From positions 62,001-126,000 of the forward strand of contig CAUJHH010000054.1 of NCBI GenBank assembly GCA_963204725.1: a DNA stretch of 64,000 bases. Direction: 5' to 3'. Origin of the DNA: Planctomycetota bacterium. GTDB lineage: Bacteria > Planctomycetota > Phycisphaerae > Phycisphaerales > UBA1924. Position 1 is the first letter of the stretch, and every line of letters begins with the position of its first letter. A program made the translations under genes and the position numbers. Positions 8,075-17,138 of the stretch are shown piece by piece. The notes beneath the pieces are model-generated. The model saw only the letters and a list, made by a program, of their open reading frames with translations. It did no database searches and was not told the DNA's origin.

Positions 8075-9609
8075 CGAGCATCCGCCGACGCACGGCCACG
8101 CTGGTCGCGGTGAGCATTGCCGGGCTGCTGCTGCTGGGCGGGCTCACGCTCTTTGTCGTTCTCACGAGCGCGATGACGGCGCAGTTCGATGCCGCGCTCG
8201 CGGTTCGGACGGGCGCACTTCAGAGCCTGACGCACTACGACGGGAGCGAGGTCGAGATTGACTTTTCCGGAGAAGCGTTGCCTGGTTTCGCGGGCGCACG
8301 CAACGGAGATCTCGCGGGTGCGGAGGCGGAGTACTTCGTCGCTTGGATTGCGGACGGATCCGAATGGCGGCTGCTGGAGCGTTCGGAGTCGCTCCGCGGA
8401 AGGGCGTGGCCGCCACTGGCCTTCGCGAGCGGCGGCGATGGGCCGCACGACATCAGACTCCCCGAAGGGGGGCGCGGCCGGGGGCTCGTGGTCGAATTCG
8501 ACCCGACACCAGAAGAGGCCGACGAGCACGGCCACGACGCGCACGAGGGTGCTCGCGGCGCGGTTGGTGAGGCGGGCGGCCTTCCGTCCGCACCTTCGGT
8601 CCGGATCCTCGTGGCCCTTTCACGTGCTCCGCTTGACCGCACGCTGACGGTGATCGCCTGGTGCATCGCCGGCGTCGGGATGTCGCTCGCGATTGCGAGC
8701 GTGCTCGCTTCGAGATGGGCGGTCGAACACGGACTCGCGCCGGTGACCGAACTTTCCCGGCGCGTCAGCGCACTCGGCCCCGAGACGCTTGATGCTCGCT
8801 TCGGGAACGCCGGATTGCCAGCGGAGCTGCGACCGATCGCTGTGCAACTCGATTCACTGCTGGCGCGGCTCGAGGGAGCGTTCGAACGCGAGAAGCGGTT
8901 CACGGCGGCGGCAAGCCATGAGCTTCGCACGCCTATCGCGGAGCTGCGGATGCTGCTTGAAGTTGCCGAGAGCAAGCCACGGAGCGATCGGGAGTGGGCG
9001 GAGACGTGCGTCACTGCGATCGGAGTGCTCGACCGTGCACAATCCCTCTGTGAGACGCTCCTGCGGTTGTCGCGTGCCGGCAATGGACCGCCTCCGTCTC
9101 GGAACACGACGCGTGTGGACGTCGGGTTGCTGCTCGCTGCGGAGGCCGCTCGGGCTTCGGCGTTGCACGCTCGGGACTCGCGGTTGATCCGCGTCGCGTG
9201 CGATGAGAGTCTTGCGGTCCATATCGATGAAGCGACTCTCGCGTCGATCATCGGGAATCTGCTCGACAACGCGTTCCGACACGGCGCAGCGGCACCGGAG
9301 ACTCCGGTGCTCGTCGGGGCTGAGATCCGCGATGGCACGCTGACGATCCGAATCACCAACTCGGCACCTGCGCTCACGAATGCGGACCTCATGAGCCTCT
9401 TCGAGCCGTTCTGGCGCAAGGATGCGGCGCGGCAGGATCAGAGCGGCTTTGGCTTGGGGCTTTGCGTGGCAAGGGCACTCGCCCATGCGCTGGGTGGAGA
9501 GATTGCTGCACGGCGAGAGGCATGTTGTTCGCTCTCGATGGTGTTGACGATTCCGACGATACCAATCGACTGCGGCGATGTGCATGCGGATTCTGCTCCA
9601 TCGGACTGA
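8071..9609 (+). CDS. Sensor histidine kinase with His-rich periplasmic loop
   Basis: 512 residues starting at GTG 8071 inside the regulator's stop. Membrane segments lie at about 10-33 and 192-213 and enclose a ~155-residue periplasmic sensor domain. That loop ends in a His/Glu/Asp cluster (EEADEHGHDAHEG, about 148-160), a likely metal ligand set. After a HAMP-like linker comes the dimerisation/phosphorylation helix with His283 (ASHELRTPIAE), the N box (IIGNLLDNAFRHG) and the ATP lid (SGFGLGLCVARALA). The usual DxGxG box reads TNSAPAL, a variant also found in a subgroup of QseC-like kinases whose 'FEPFWRKDAAR' segment is present here. It most likely signals to the adjacent regulator in response to metal. 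Confidence 0.92.
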   Translation: MTSIRRRTATLVAVSIAGLLLLGGLTLFVVLTSAMTAQFDAALAVRTGALQSLTHYDGSEVEIDFSGEALPGFAGARNGDLAGAEAEYFVAWIADGSEWRLLERSESLRGRAWPPLAFASGGDGPHDIRLPEGGRGRGLVVEFDPTPEEADEHGHDAHEGARGAVGEAGGLPSAPSVRILVALSRAPLDRTLTVIAWCIAGVGMSLAIASVLASRWAVEHGLAPVTELSRRVSALGPETLDARFGNAGLPAELRPIAVQLDSLLARLEGAFEREKRFTAAASHELRTPIAELRMLLEVAESKPRSDREWAETCVTAIGVLDRAQSLCETLLRLSRAGNGPPPSRNTTRVDVGLLLAAEAARASALHARDSRLIRVACDESLAVHIDEATLASIIGNLLDNAFRHGAAAPETPVLVGAEIRDGTLTIRITNSAPALTNADLMSLFEPFWRKDAARQDQSGFGLGLCVARALAHALGGEIAARREACCSLSMVLTIPTIPIDCGDVHADSAPSD

Positions 9610-9665
9610 TGGCGGACCCGGTTCGCGGGTCGTCGTGTGGGCGGCTCAGTTGCTACGCTCACTCG

Positions 9666-10667
9666 ATGGTCTCTGCTCCCCCCAGTGATACGCCATCTCG
9701 CTCTCCAAGTGAGCCCGCCACCGCAGTTGGCTCCGAGCTGCGCGTGCGTGCCATCATGAATCGGAACTCGGGAACGGCCGGTGAGGCCGAGACTCTCACG
9801 CCTCACATCCAGGAGGTGCTTGCGGGTCGCAGCTGGTCGGTGCAGACCGAGGTTGTGCCGGGCGCCGATCTGGACGCAGCGATTCGCGCGGCACTTGAGC
9901 ACAGGCCAGATGTGCTGCTCATCGGCGGCGGCGATGGCACGATTCGCACCGCGATCTCCCGGGTGCTCGGCACCAAGACAGCACTTGGCATCATCCCGAT
10001 GGGCACGATGAACTTTGTGGCCAAGGACCTTGGCATTCCGACCAATCCCGCGGAGGCGATCGCGTCGCTCGCGAGCGCGGAGGTGCGGGCCGTGGACGTC
10101 GGAGAGGTCAACGGACGACACTTCTTCCACTCGTCGGCGATCGGCATCGTCCCGACGCTCACGGAGAAGCGGGAGCGGATTCGCGCGGCATCCCATTGGC
10201 GAGAACGGGCGGGCCACATGATTGATGCGATCCGGACCGCGGGCGCGGCGCGGCCGCTCTCGCTCTCGCTGGAGCACGACGGCAAGCGCCGAGCGAACCG
10301 GACGTTTTCCATCATCGTGGCAAACAATGCGCTGAGCAGCGATCCGCTCACCCCCTATCGCCGCCACGTGGTCGACGGAGGGGAGTTGTCGGTGTATGTC
10401 GCGTCTCATTCCGGGCGGTTCGGCATTGCGAGGTTGCTCTTCACGTTCGGTTCGGGCTGGTGGTTCTGGGACAGCGCGATCAGCGAGATCAAGACGCCCC
10501 GGCTGCGTGTCCATGCCAGACGGAAGCGGATCGCCGTGAGCAACGACGGGGAGTTGGATGTGCTGTCGCTTCCGCTCCGTTACAGCATCCATGCCAAGGC
10601 GATCCGAGTGCTTGCACCGCCGCGGGCGCAGACGGCGGAAACAGGGTCATCATCGTTGGGTTCGTGA
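9666..10667 (+). CDS. Diacylglycerol kinase/sphingosine kinase-like lipid kinase
   Basis: 333 residues from ATG 9666; the open frame continues upstream into the kinase gene, but that part is a shadow. The nucleotide-binding motif LLIGGGDGTIRTAIS and the following GIIPMGTMNFVAKDLGIP are the hallmarks of the diacylglycerol-kinase catalytic domain (YegS/DgkB/LCB5 type). A second beta-rich domain follows and includes VVDGGELSVYV and ISNDGEL-like text (AVSNDGELDVL). The substrate is a membrane lipid or a related alcohol, not determinable here. It is followed after 15 bases by a metallophosphoesterase, and the two may be co-transcribed. Confidence 0.88.
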   Translation: MVSAPPSDTPSRSPSEPATAVGSELRVRAIMNRNSGTAGEAETLTPHIQEVLAGRSWSVQTEVVPGADLDAAIRAALEHRPDVLLIGGGDGTIRTAISRVLGTKTALGIIPMGTMNFVAKDLGIPTNPAEAIASLASAEVRAVDVGEVNGRHFFHSSAIGIVPTLTEKRERIRAASHWRERAGHMIDAIRTAGAARPLSLSLEHDGKRRANRTFSIIVANNALSSDPLTPYRRHVVDGGELSVYVASHSGRFGIARLLFTFGSGWWFWDSAISEIKTPRLRVHARRKRIAVSNDGELDVLSLPLRYSIHAKAIRVLAPPRAQTAETGSSSLGS

Positions 10668-10682
10668 GGCCAGGCAGTTTCG

Positions 10683-11522
10683 ATGCCGACACTCGTACAT
10701 CTCTCTGATCTTCACTTCTCCGAGATCGAACCGGGATCGGACGACGCGATCGTCGATGCGATCCGTGCCATTGCTCCCGATGTCATTGTCGTCAGCGGCG
10801 ACCTGACGCTTTCGGGTCGGCGCTCGGAGTTTCTCGATGCCCGGAGGTTTCTCGATCGGCTCGAACGCCCAACGCTTGTTGTGCCCGGCAACCATGACAT
10901 CCCGGCGTTCAATCTTGCGCAGCGATTCACCCGACCACTCGGGCGGTATCACGATCTGGTCACGGATGAGCGGGAGCCGACGATCTCCCGGCCGGACCTG
11001 TGCGTGCTCGGGTTGAACACGGCTCGCGCATATGACCTCTCGTGGAACTGGTCGCACGGTCGGTTCTCGGAGAGGCAGATCCGTGCGGCGGACGCGTACT
11101 TTCGCGAGCAGGCGGCGTGCCCGTTCAAGTGCCTGGTGGTGCACCATCCGTTCTTTCTGCCCGAGGGCTTCGCGGGCTTCCGGGTTGTGGGCCGGGCGGC
11201 GGCGATGCTCGATACGCTCGGGCGGCGCGGCGTTGACGTTGTGCTGGCAGGCCACCTGCACCGCGGGTTCTGGCGGGCGCACGAGCACGTCGCCACGGAT
11301 GCACGCCGTCACATGCTCGTCATCCAGGCGTCGACAGCGACTTCGGTTCGCAGGCGAGGCGAGCCAAACGCGTTCAATCACCTGTCTCTGGATGGGGATT
11401 CGCTGACACTCACACCCTGGAGCCGAGAGTCCGGGGCGTTCGAGCCGCAGCGGCCGATTCGATTCCGGCGGACCAAGCGGGGGTGGTCCGACGACGCACT
11501 GGACGAGCCGGGAGCGCCGTGA
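10683..11522 (+). CDS. Calcineurin-like metallophosphoesterase
   Basis: 279 residues. All metal-binding motifs are present in order: HLSDLHFSE (D-x-H), VSGDLTLSG, VPGNHDIPAF, VVHHPF and AGHLHRG. These bind a two-metal centre that hydrolyses phosphomono- or diesters. No signal peptide is visible, so the protein is cytoplasmic. Placement right after a lipid-kinase-like gene hints at phospholipid or nucleotide turnover, as for UDP-diacylglucosamine or cyclic-nucleotide phosphoesterases, but the specificity cannot be read from the sequence. Its stop overlaps the proposed hrpA start (GTGA). Confidence 0.9.
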   Translation: MPTLVHLSDLHFSEIEPGSDDAIVDAIRAIAPDVIVVSGDLTLSGRRSEFLDARRFLDRLERPTLVVPGNHDIPAFNLAQRFTRPLGRYHDLVTDEREPTISRPDLCVLGLNTARAYDLSWNWSHGRFSERQIRAADAYFREQAACPFKCLVVHHPFFLPEGFAGFRVVGRAAAMLDTLGRRGVDVVLAGHLHRGFWRAHEHVATDARRHMLVIQASTATSVRRRGEPNAFNHLSLDGDSLTLTPWSRESGAFEPQRPIRFRRTKRGWSDDALDEPGAP

Positions 11523-14500
11523 CGGTTCGGCGGCTTGCCGACGCGCCGGCTCGATACCCGCTACAACTTCCCCACGTGTCCGATCGAACCAGTCAACTCG
11601 AAGCCCTGATTGAGCGTTGTACGCTTGTCGACGCCCGGCGGTTGAGCGCGAGGCTGCGTGCTCTGGAGAGGCGATCTCGGCCAGCGGAGCGAGGGATCGG
11701 TGCTCGCCAGCCCCGAGAGTCCGTGGAGGCAATCGCCCGGGATATCGAGCGGGCGATTGCGAGGCGGGAGGAGCGTGCCCGCCGCATTCCCCGCCCGACA
11801 TTCACGCTCGAGCTTCCCGTGCTCGCAAAGCGGGCGGAGATCGCGGCGGCGATCGAGGCCAATCAGGTTGTGATCGTGTGTGGCGAGACCGGATCCGGTA
11901 AGACGACGCAGCTTCCCAAGATCTGCCTGTCACTCGGGCGCGGAGTGGACGGGCTCATCGGGCATACACAGCCGAGGAGGATTGCGGCGCGGAGCGTTGC
12001 GGCACGACTCGCGGAGGAGTTGAACTCGCCGCTTGGGGCCGATGTGGGTTACAAGGTTCGATTCGGAGACAAGACCTCGCCCCAGACGTACATCAAGGTG
12101 ATGACCGACGGCATCCTGCTCGCGGAGACACAGGGCGATCGGATGCTGGAACGCTACGACACGCTGATCATCGATGAGGCCCACGAGCGGAGTCTGAACG
12201 TCGACTTCCTGTTCGGATACCTGCGCCGGCTGTTGCCCCGCAGGCCTGAGCTCAAGGTCATCGTCACATCGGCGACGATCGATCCCGAGCGGTTTGCGAT
12301 GCACTTCAAGGATCACGAGGGTGCACCCGCGCCGATTATCGAAGTCTCGGGACGCACGTTCCCGGTTGAGGTCCGTTACCGACCCCTGGTGGCCGAGGAC
12401 CACGCGGACATGGACGGCCAACCGGTGCGAGAGGATCGCGATCTTGAGTCCGGCGTGCTGCACGCGGTCGATGAGCTCACCAAGGAGGGGCCGGGAGACA
12501 TTCTGGTCTTCCTGAGCGGCGAGCGAGAGATTCGTGAACTCGCCGAGTCATTGCGGAAGCACCATCCAGCTCACACGGAGATCCTGCCGCTGTACGCGAG
12601 GCTGTCGGCTGACGAACAGATGCGGGTGTTCAAGCCGCATGGCAATCGCCGGATCATCCTGTCGACGAACGTGGCGGAGACTTCGCTGACGGTTCCGGGG
12701 ATCCGATACGTGATTGATGCGGGCGAGGCGCGGATCTCTCGGTACAACGCCCGTTCGAAGGTTCAGCGCCTGCCCATCGAGGCGATCTCGCAGGCCTCGG
12801 CGAATCAGAGGTCGGGCAGATGCGGACGCGTTGCCGAGGGTATCGCGATCCGGCTCTACAGCGAGCAGGATTATCTGGGACGCGACCGATTCACCGATCC
12901 CGAGATCCAGCGGGCGAACCTTGCGAGCGTCATTCTCCAGATGAAGGCGCTGGGCCTGGGCATTGTGGAGCAGTTCCCGTTCATCGACCCGCCTGACTCC
13001 AGGCAGATTCGCGACGGGTACGAGACGCTGCGGGAACTCGGGGCAACGGACGATCGGGGTGAATTGACACCGTTGGGCGTTCGGCTGGCTCGGATGCCGA
13101 TCGATCCGCGACTTGGGCGGCTGATCCTCGCTTCGGAGCATGAGGGGTGTCTCGCCGAGGCGCTCGTGATCGCGGCGGCGCTTTCGGTGCAGGACCCGCG
13201 CGAGCGCCCGATGGAACTTGTTGAGAAGGCGGATGCGGCGCACCTCGAGTTTCGCAACGAGGACTCGGACTTCCTCGGCATCCTCGCGCTCTGGCAGTTT
13301 GTGCGGGGGCAGGAGCGGCACCTCTCGCACAGCAAGTTCCGGAAGATGTGCAAGGAGCGTTTCCTGAGCTTTGTCCGGCTTCGCGAGTGGGAGGACATCC
13401 ACAAGCAGCTTCGATCGTTGGTGCTGGAGATGGGCGTTCGCGAGAGTGCCGCGCCGAACAAGCCCGATCTGATCCATCGGGCGTTGCTGACGGGGTTGCT
13501 CACAAGCGTCGGCAAGAAGGAAGAGGATCGCGAGTATGCGGGCTGCCGCGGGCTTAAGTTCGTGATACACCCGGGCTCGGGCATCAGCAAGCGTCGTCCG
13601 GGGTGGGTGATGGCCGGCGAACTGGTGCAGACGACGCGGCTGTTCGCGAGATCGTGCGCGAGGATCAACCCCGAGTGGATCGAGGAACTGGGCGGCCATC
13701 TGCTCAAGCGGAGCCACAGCGATCCGATGTGGGACGGACGCAAGGGGCGGGTGCTCGCAAGCGAGAAGGCCACGCTCTACGGGCTGGAAGTCGTCTCCGG
13801 GCGGCGGGTGGACTTCGGCAAGATCGACCCACCTGAGGCGAGAGCGATCTTCATCCAGCAAGGGCTGGTGGACGGCGAGGTGCGGTGCGGCGTTCCGTTC
13901 ATCCGGCGCAACCGAACTCTGATCGAGGACGCGAAGGGTCTTGAGGCGAGGGCGAGGACGCGAGACCTTCTCGTCGATGCCGGCGCACTCTACGCGTTCT
14001 ACAACGAGCGTTTGCCCGCAGCGGTGCACGATGTGCCCTCACTGGAACGCTGGTGGACTCGGGCGGCGCGGGAGGATCGCGACAAGCTGTTCATGTCGCA
14101 CGAGGATGTGCTGAGGCGCGACGCCGAGCCCGTCGACGACGAGATGTACCCTGATCGGCTGCCGGGCGAGGGCCTGGCGCTGCCGCTCAGCTATGTCTAT
14201 CAGCCGGGAGACGCAGAGGATGGGATCACCGTGACGGTGCCTCTGGAGGCGCTCGGTTCGCTCGATGAGATCCGGCTCGAGTGGCTTGTGCCCGGCATGG
14301 TGCGAGAGAAGATCACGGCAATGGTCAAGTCGCTTCCCAAGCAGCACCGGCGTCTCTACGACGCCTCGTTGCTGGCGGAGCGCGTCCTCGGCTCTCCAGC
14401 GCGGGGCGCAAAGCGGCTGGCCGACGTCGTACGTGAGGAGATGTCGCGGCTGTCGGAGTTCCCGCCACCGGCTCTTGATGAGATCGAGCGCTCTCTGCCG

Positions 14501-15508
14501 GATTATCTGCGGATGAATATCCGGGTCCTGGATGCCGGGGGCGAGTTCGTTGCGGAGGGGAGGGATCCGGTCTCGCTCAAGCGGGGGCTGAAAGAGCGTG
14601 TCAGGAGCAGTCTGGCGTCGATGGCATCCGGCACATTCAATCGCGATCGGATCGAGCGGTGGGACTTTGGCGACCTGCCGGAGTCGGTGCGGGTCCAGCG
14701 GGGCGACATGTCGGCCGAGGCGTTCCCATCACTCGTCGATGAGGGCAAGTATCTTGCGCTTCGGGTGCTGCCAGAGCCGGATGCTGCATCGGAGGCGATG
14801 CGAGTCGCGTTGCCTCGGCTTTACATGCTCGAGTCCACGGCCGCATTCATGAATGTCAAGCGGCTGCTCCCGGGCCTTCAGTCTCTGACGCTCGCGTACG
14901 CGACGATCGGCAGTGCCGAGGAACTGAAACGAGATCTGCTGTGGCTGGTCGCGTATAGGGCATTCATGCCGGATGGCGGCCTCGTTCGAACGGAAGCCGA
15001 CTTCCGCGCGAGAGCGGCAGCGGGTTTCGGGAGGGTGGACTCGGTGGCTGCGGCGGTCGTTGAGGCCGCCGGCGCGATCCTGCGATCGCACCAGTCGCTC
15101 CGTCTGAAGCTGTCGGAGACTTCCTCGCCGCCTTTGGCGCCGATCGTGGCTGAAGTCGAGCGATGGGAGCGCACGCTTGTCTATCCCGGCTTTCTGGTGC
15201 GAACGCCGTGGGACCGACTCATGCACATTGCTCGATATCTCCGCGCGGGGGAGCACAGGTTGATGAAGCTTGGGAACGCCGGTCTGCAGCGGGACGCCCG
15301 GATGGCAGCACAGATCTCGCCCTATCTGCAGCGGCTGGTCGGCCGGGCGGCGAGCCACCGGGAGCGGGGCATCGTGGACGCCAATCTGGACAGGTTTCGG
15401 TGGATGCTGGAGGAGTTTCGCGTCTCACTGTTCGCCCAGGAACTCGGCACGGCCGAGACGGTGTCGCCGAAGCGACTCGACGGCGCGTGGGCCGAGGTGC
15501 GGGCTTGA
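11519..15508 (+). CDS. hrpA: ATP-dependent RNA helicase HrpA
   Basis: About 1329 residues if started at GTG 11519, which overlaps the preceding stop (GTGA); GTG 11576 is an alternative. It matches E. coli HrpA along its full length: Walker A GETGSGKTTQLPKI, the DEAH box in IIDEAHERSLN, the SAT motif VTSATIDPERF, TNVAETSLTVPGI, and QASANQRSGRCGR. The helicase-associated and OB domains follow, then the long C-terminal DUF3418-type region (DRIERWDFGDLPESV). HrpA is a 3'-5' DEAH-box helicase that rescues stalled ribosomes and processes mRNA. The argR promoter lies within its last codons. Confidence 0.96.
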   Translation: MTVRRLADAPARYPLQLPHVSDRTSQLEALIERCTLVDARRLSARLRALERRSRPAERGIGARQPRESVEAIARDIERAIARREERARRIPRPTFTLELPVLAKRAEIAAAIEANQVVIVCGETGSGKTTQLPKICLSLGRGVDGLIGHTQPRRIAARSVAARLAEELNSPLGADVGYKVRFGDKTSPQTYIKVMTDGILLAETQGDRMLERYDTLIIDEAHERSLNVDFLFGYLRRLLPRRPELKVIVTSATIDPERFAMHFKDHEGAPAPIIEVSGRTFPVEVRYRPLVAEDHADMDGQPVREDRDLESGVLHAVDELTKEGPGDILVFLSGEREIRELAESLRKHHPAHTEILPLYARLSADEQMRVFKPHGNRRIILSTNVAETSLTVPGIRYVIDAGEARISRYNARSKVQRLPIEAISQASANQRSGRCGRVAEGIAIRLYSEQDYLGRDRFTDPEIQRANLASVILQMKALGLGIVEQFPFIDPPDSRQIRDGYETLRELGATDDRGELTPLGVRLARMPIDPRLGRLILASEHEGCLAEALVIAAALSVQDPRERPMELVEKADAAHLEFRNEDSDFLGILALWQFVRGQERHLSHSKFRKMCKERFLSFVRLREWEDIHKQLRSLVLEMGVRESAAPNKPDLIHRALLTGLLTSVGKKEEDREYAGCRGLKFVIHPGSGISKRRPGWVMAGELVQTTRLFARSCARINPEWIEELGGHLLKRSHSDPMWDGRKGRVLASEKATLYGLEVVSGRRVDFGKIDPPEARAIFIQQGLVDGEVRCGVPFIRRNRTLIEDAKGLEARARTRDLLVDAGALYAFYNERLPAAVHDVPSLERWWTRAAREDRDKLFMSHEDVLRRDAEPVDDEMYPDRLPGEGLALPLSYVYQPGDAEDGITVTVPLEALGSLDEIRLEWLVPGMVREKITAMVKSLPKQHRRLYDASLLAERVLGSPARGAKRLADVVREEMSRLSEFPPPALDEIERSLPDYLRMNIRVLDAGGEFVAEGRDPVSLKRGLKERVRSSLASMASGTFNRDRIERWDFGDLPESVRVQRGDMSAEAFPSLVDEGKYLALRVLPEPDAASEAMRVALPRLYMLESTAAFMNVKRLLPGLQSLTLAYATIGSAEELKRDLLWLVAYRAFMPDGGLVRTEADFRARAAAGFGRVDSVAAAVVEAAGAILRSHQSLRLKLSETSSPPLAPIVAEVERWERTLVYPGFLVRTPWDRLMHIARYLRAGEHRLMKLGNAGLQRDARMAAQISPYLQRLVGRAASHRERGIVDANLDRFRWMLEEFRVSLFAQELGTAETVSPKRLDGAWAEVRA

Positions 15509-15532
15509 CAACGTATTCACGCCATGTATAGT
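15505..15532 (+). promoter_or_regulatory. Sigma-70 type promoter of argR
   Basis: TTGACA at 15505-15510 and TATAGT at 15527-15532, separated by 16 bp. The -35 box overlaps the hrpA stop codon. Transcription would begin about 7 bp after the -10 box, at or within a few bases of the argR ATG at 15538, giving a leaderless or nearly leaderless mRNA. Confidence 0.65.
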
Positions 15533-15540
15533 TATGCATG
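15523..15540 (+). promoter_or_regulatory. ARG-box-like palindrome over the argR -10 box and start codon
   Basis: CATGTATAGTTATGCATG is an 18-bp imperfect palindrome (14 of 18 positions symmetric) with an AT-rich centre, as in ARG boxes bound by ArgR. It covers the -10 hexamer and the ATG, so binding would block RNA polymerase. Autorepression by arginine-loaded ArgR is inferred. Confidence 0.5.
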
Positions 15541-15984
15541 GATGAGCAACACCGTCGAAGAGAGATCCTGCACGATCTGCTCGGTCGTGGCCCGATCGAG
15601 AGCCAGGAGAAGCTCGCGGAGTTGCTCGGACGCCATGGGATCAAGGCGACGCAGGCGACGATCTCGCGCGATCTGCGTGAGATCGGCGCGGTCAAGGGGC
15701 CGGATGGGTACGTGCTCCCGGTCTTGAACCCGACCGGCAACGAACTGGGGCTGGAGCGAGCGCTGCGGGGATTTGTGAAGAATGTTGATCGCGGGGCGAC
15801 GCTCGTGGTCATCCGGACGGGCCCCGGCCATGCGCAGCTTGTTGCGCTCGAACTCGATCGATCGCCTCCGCAGGGAATCATCGGCACCATCGCGGGAGAT
15901 GACACGATCTTCATCGCGACCCGTTCGGAGCGAGCGGCAGTCCAGCTCGTCCATCGCCTGCGCTCGCTGGGCGGCCTGGCATAG
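15538..15984 (+). CDS. argR: Arginine repressor ArgR
   Basis: 148 residues, the usual ArgR size. The N-terminal winged helix includes SQEKLAELLGRHGIKATQAT and ISRDLREIGAVK, the typical recognition region. The C-terminal arginine-binding hexamerisation domain contains GHAQLVALELDR and GIIGTIAGDDTIFIATR, with the paired Asp (GDD) that contact arginine. The protein represses arginine biosynthesis when arginine is abundant. It heads the argC-B-F-G-H run on the same strand, so it is probably a local regulator of that cluster as well as of itself. The ATG lies only about six bases after the -10 box. Confidence 0.95.
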   Translation: MDEQHRRREILHDLLGRGPIESQEKLAELLGRHGIKATQATISRDLREIGAVKGPDGYVLPVLNPTGNELGLERALRGFVKNVDRGATLVVIRTGPGHAQLVALELDRSPPQGIIGTIAGDDTIFIATRSERAAVQLVHRLRSLGGLA

Positions 15985-16067
15985 TCCGGCGACCTCGCCA
16001 CGGCCATACAACAATCGCGGCGTCGAAGCTCCAACTCTCGCACCCAAGTCAGGCACCCCCACAGCCC

Positions 16068-17138
16068 TTGAACGACACCCTCAACATCTCGATCGTCGGC
16101 GCGAGCGGCTACACAGGCGGCGAACTCGTCGAACGCCTGCTCGGCCATCCGCACGCCCGTATCGTGTCGCTGCTGGGCTCTGAGGGATCTGGCATCAAGG
16201 GTGAGCCCCGCTCGTTTGAGAGTCTGTTCCCCAGATTGCGAGGCCGGGTTGGCCAATCGATCACGCCTCTGAATGTTGAGGCCCTGTGCGAGTCGGACAC
16301 GGATGTCGCGTTCCTGGCGACGCCACACGAAACGAGCATGCAACTCGCACCCGCGCTGGTCGATGCCGGCAAGCGGGTGATCGACCTTTCGGGGGCGTGG
16401 CGACTCGGCGGCGCAGCGTTGACCGAGGCGACCTATGGGCTTCGCACGACGCGTCCGGAGTTCTTCGACGCGGCGGTGTACGGGCTCGTTGAGATCAGCC
16501 GCGACCGGATTGCCAGTGCGCGGCTCGTGTCCAATCCGGGTTGCTACCCCACCGCTTCGATCCTCGCGCTGCACCCGCTGGTCAAGGCGGGCGTGGTTCG
16601 CTCGGGCACGAGGCCGATCATCGATGCGACGAGCGGCGTTTCCGGCGCGGGGCGGAGCGCGAACGCTCGGACAACATTCGGCGAGGTGAGTCTGCAACCC
16701 TACGGCGTGCTGAATCACCGGCACGCGCCGGAGATCGAGTTGCACGCGGGCGCTGGAGTGGTGTTTACGCCGCACCTCGGCGCGTACGACCGCGGGATCC
16801 TGGCGACGATCCACGTCGAGCTCGCGCCGGGATGGACCGCTGCGCGAATTGGTGAGGTTTATCGCGATATGTATGCGCACGAACGGTTCGTGCGTCTCTT
16901 GCCGCCGGGAGAGTGGCCGTCGGTCGCGGGCGTTCGCCAGACGAACTTCTGCGATTTGAGCTGGGGGTGCGATGAGAAGCACGGGCACCTGATCGTCGTG
17001 AGCGCGATCGACAATCTTGTGAAGGGCGCCTCGGGGCAGGCGATCCAGGCGATGAACGTCATGCACGGGCTTCCGGAGCATTTGGGCCTGCTCGACAGCA
17101 CCGACGCGGGCGTGCTCTCTGGCAAGGGGGATGTGTGA
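16068..17138 (+). CDS. argC: N-acetyl-gamma-glutamyl-phosphate reductase ArgC
   Basis: 356 residues. The start is TTG 16068; no ATG or GTG gives the expected N-terminus, and the NADP-binding motif ISIVGASGYTGGEL begins right after it. The catalytic cysteine is in VSNPGCYPTAS. ArgC reduces N-acetylglutamyl phosphate to N-acetylglutamate semialdehyde, the third step of arginine synthesis. The end overlaps the next gene (TGATG). The TTG start and lack of an obvious ribosome-binding site suggest modest translation, or dependence on argR translation 83 bases upstream. Confidence 0.94.
   Translation: MNDTLNISIVGASGYTGGELVERLLGHPHARIVSLLGSEGSGIKGEPRSFESLFPRLRGRVGQSITPLNVEALCESDTDVAFLATPHETSMQLAPALVDAGKRVIDLSGAWRLGGAALTEATYGLRTTRPEFFDAAVYGLVEISRDRIASARLVSNPGCYPTASILALHPLVKAGVVRSGTRPIIDATSGVSGAGRSANARTTFGEVSLQPYGVLNHRHAPEIELHAGAGVVFTPHLGAYDRGILATIHVELAPGWTAARIGEVYRDMYAHERFVRLLPPGEWPSVAGVRQTNFCDLSWGCDEKHGHLIVVSAIDNLVKGASGQAIQAMNVMHGLPEHLGLLDSTDAGVLSGKGDV

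Noticed and set aside
12548-14029. 493-codon minus-strand open frame within hrpA
   Set aside because: Antisense shadow of the HrpA coding sequence, low-complexity translation.
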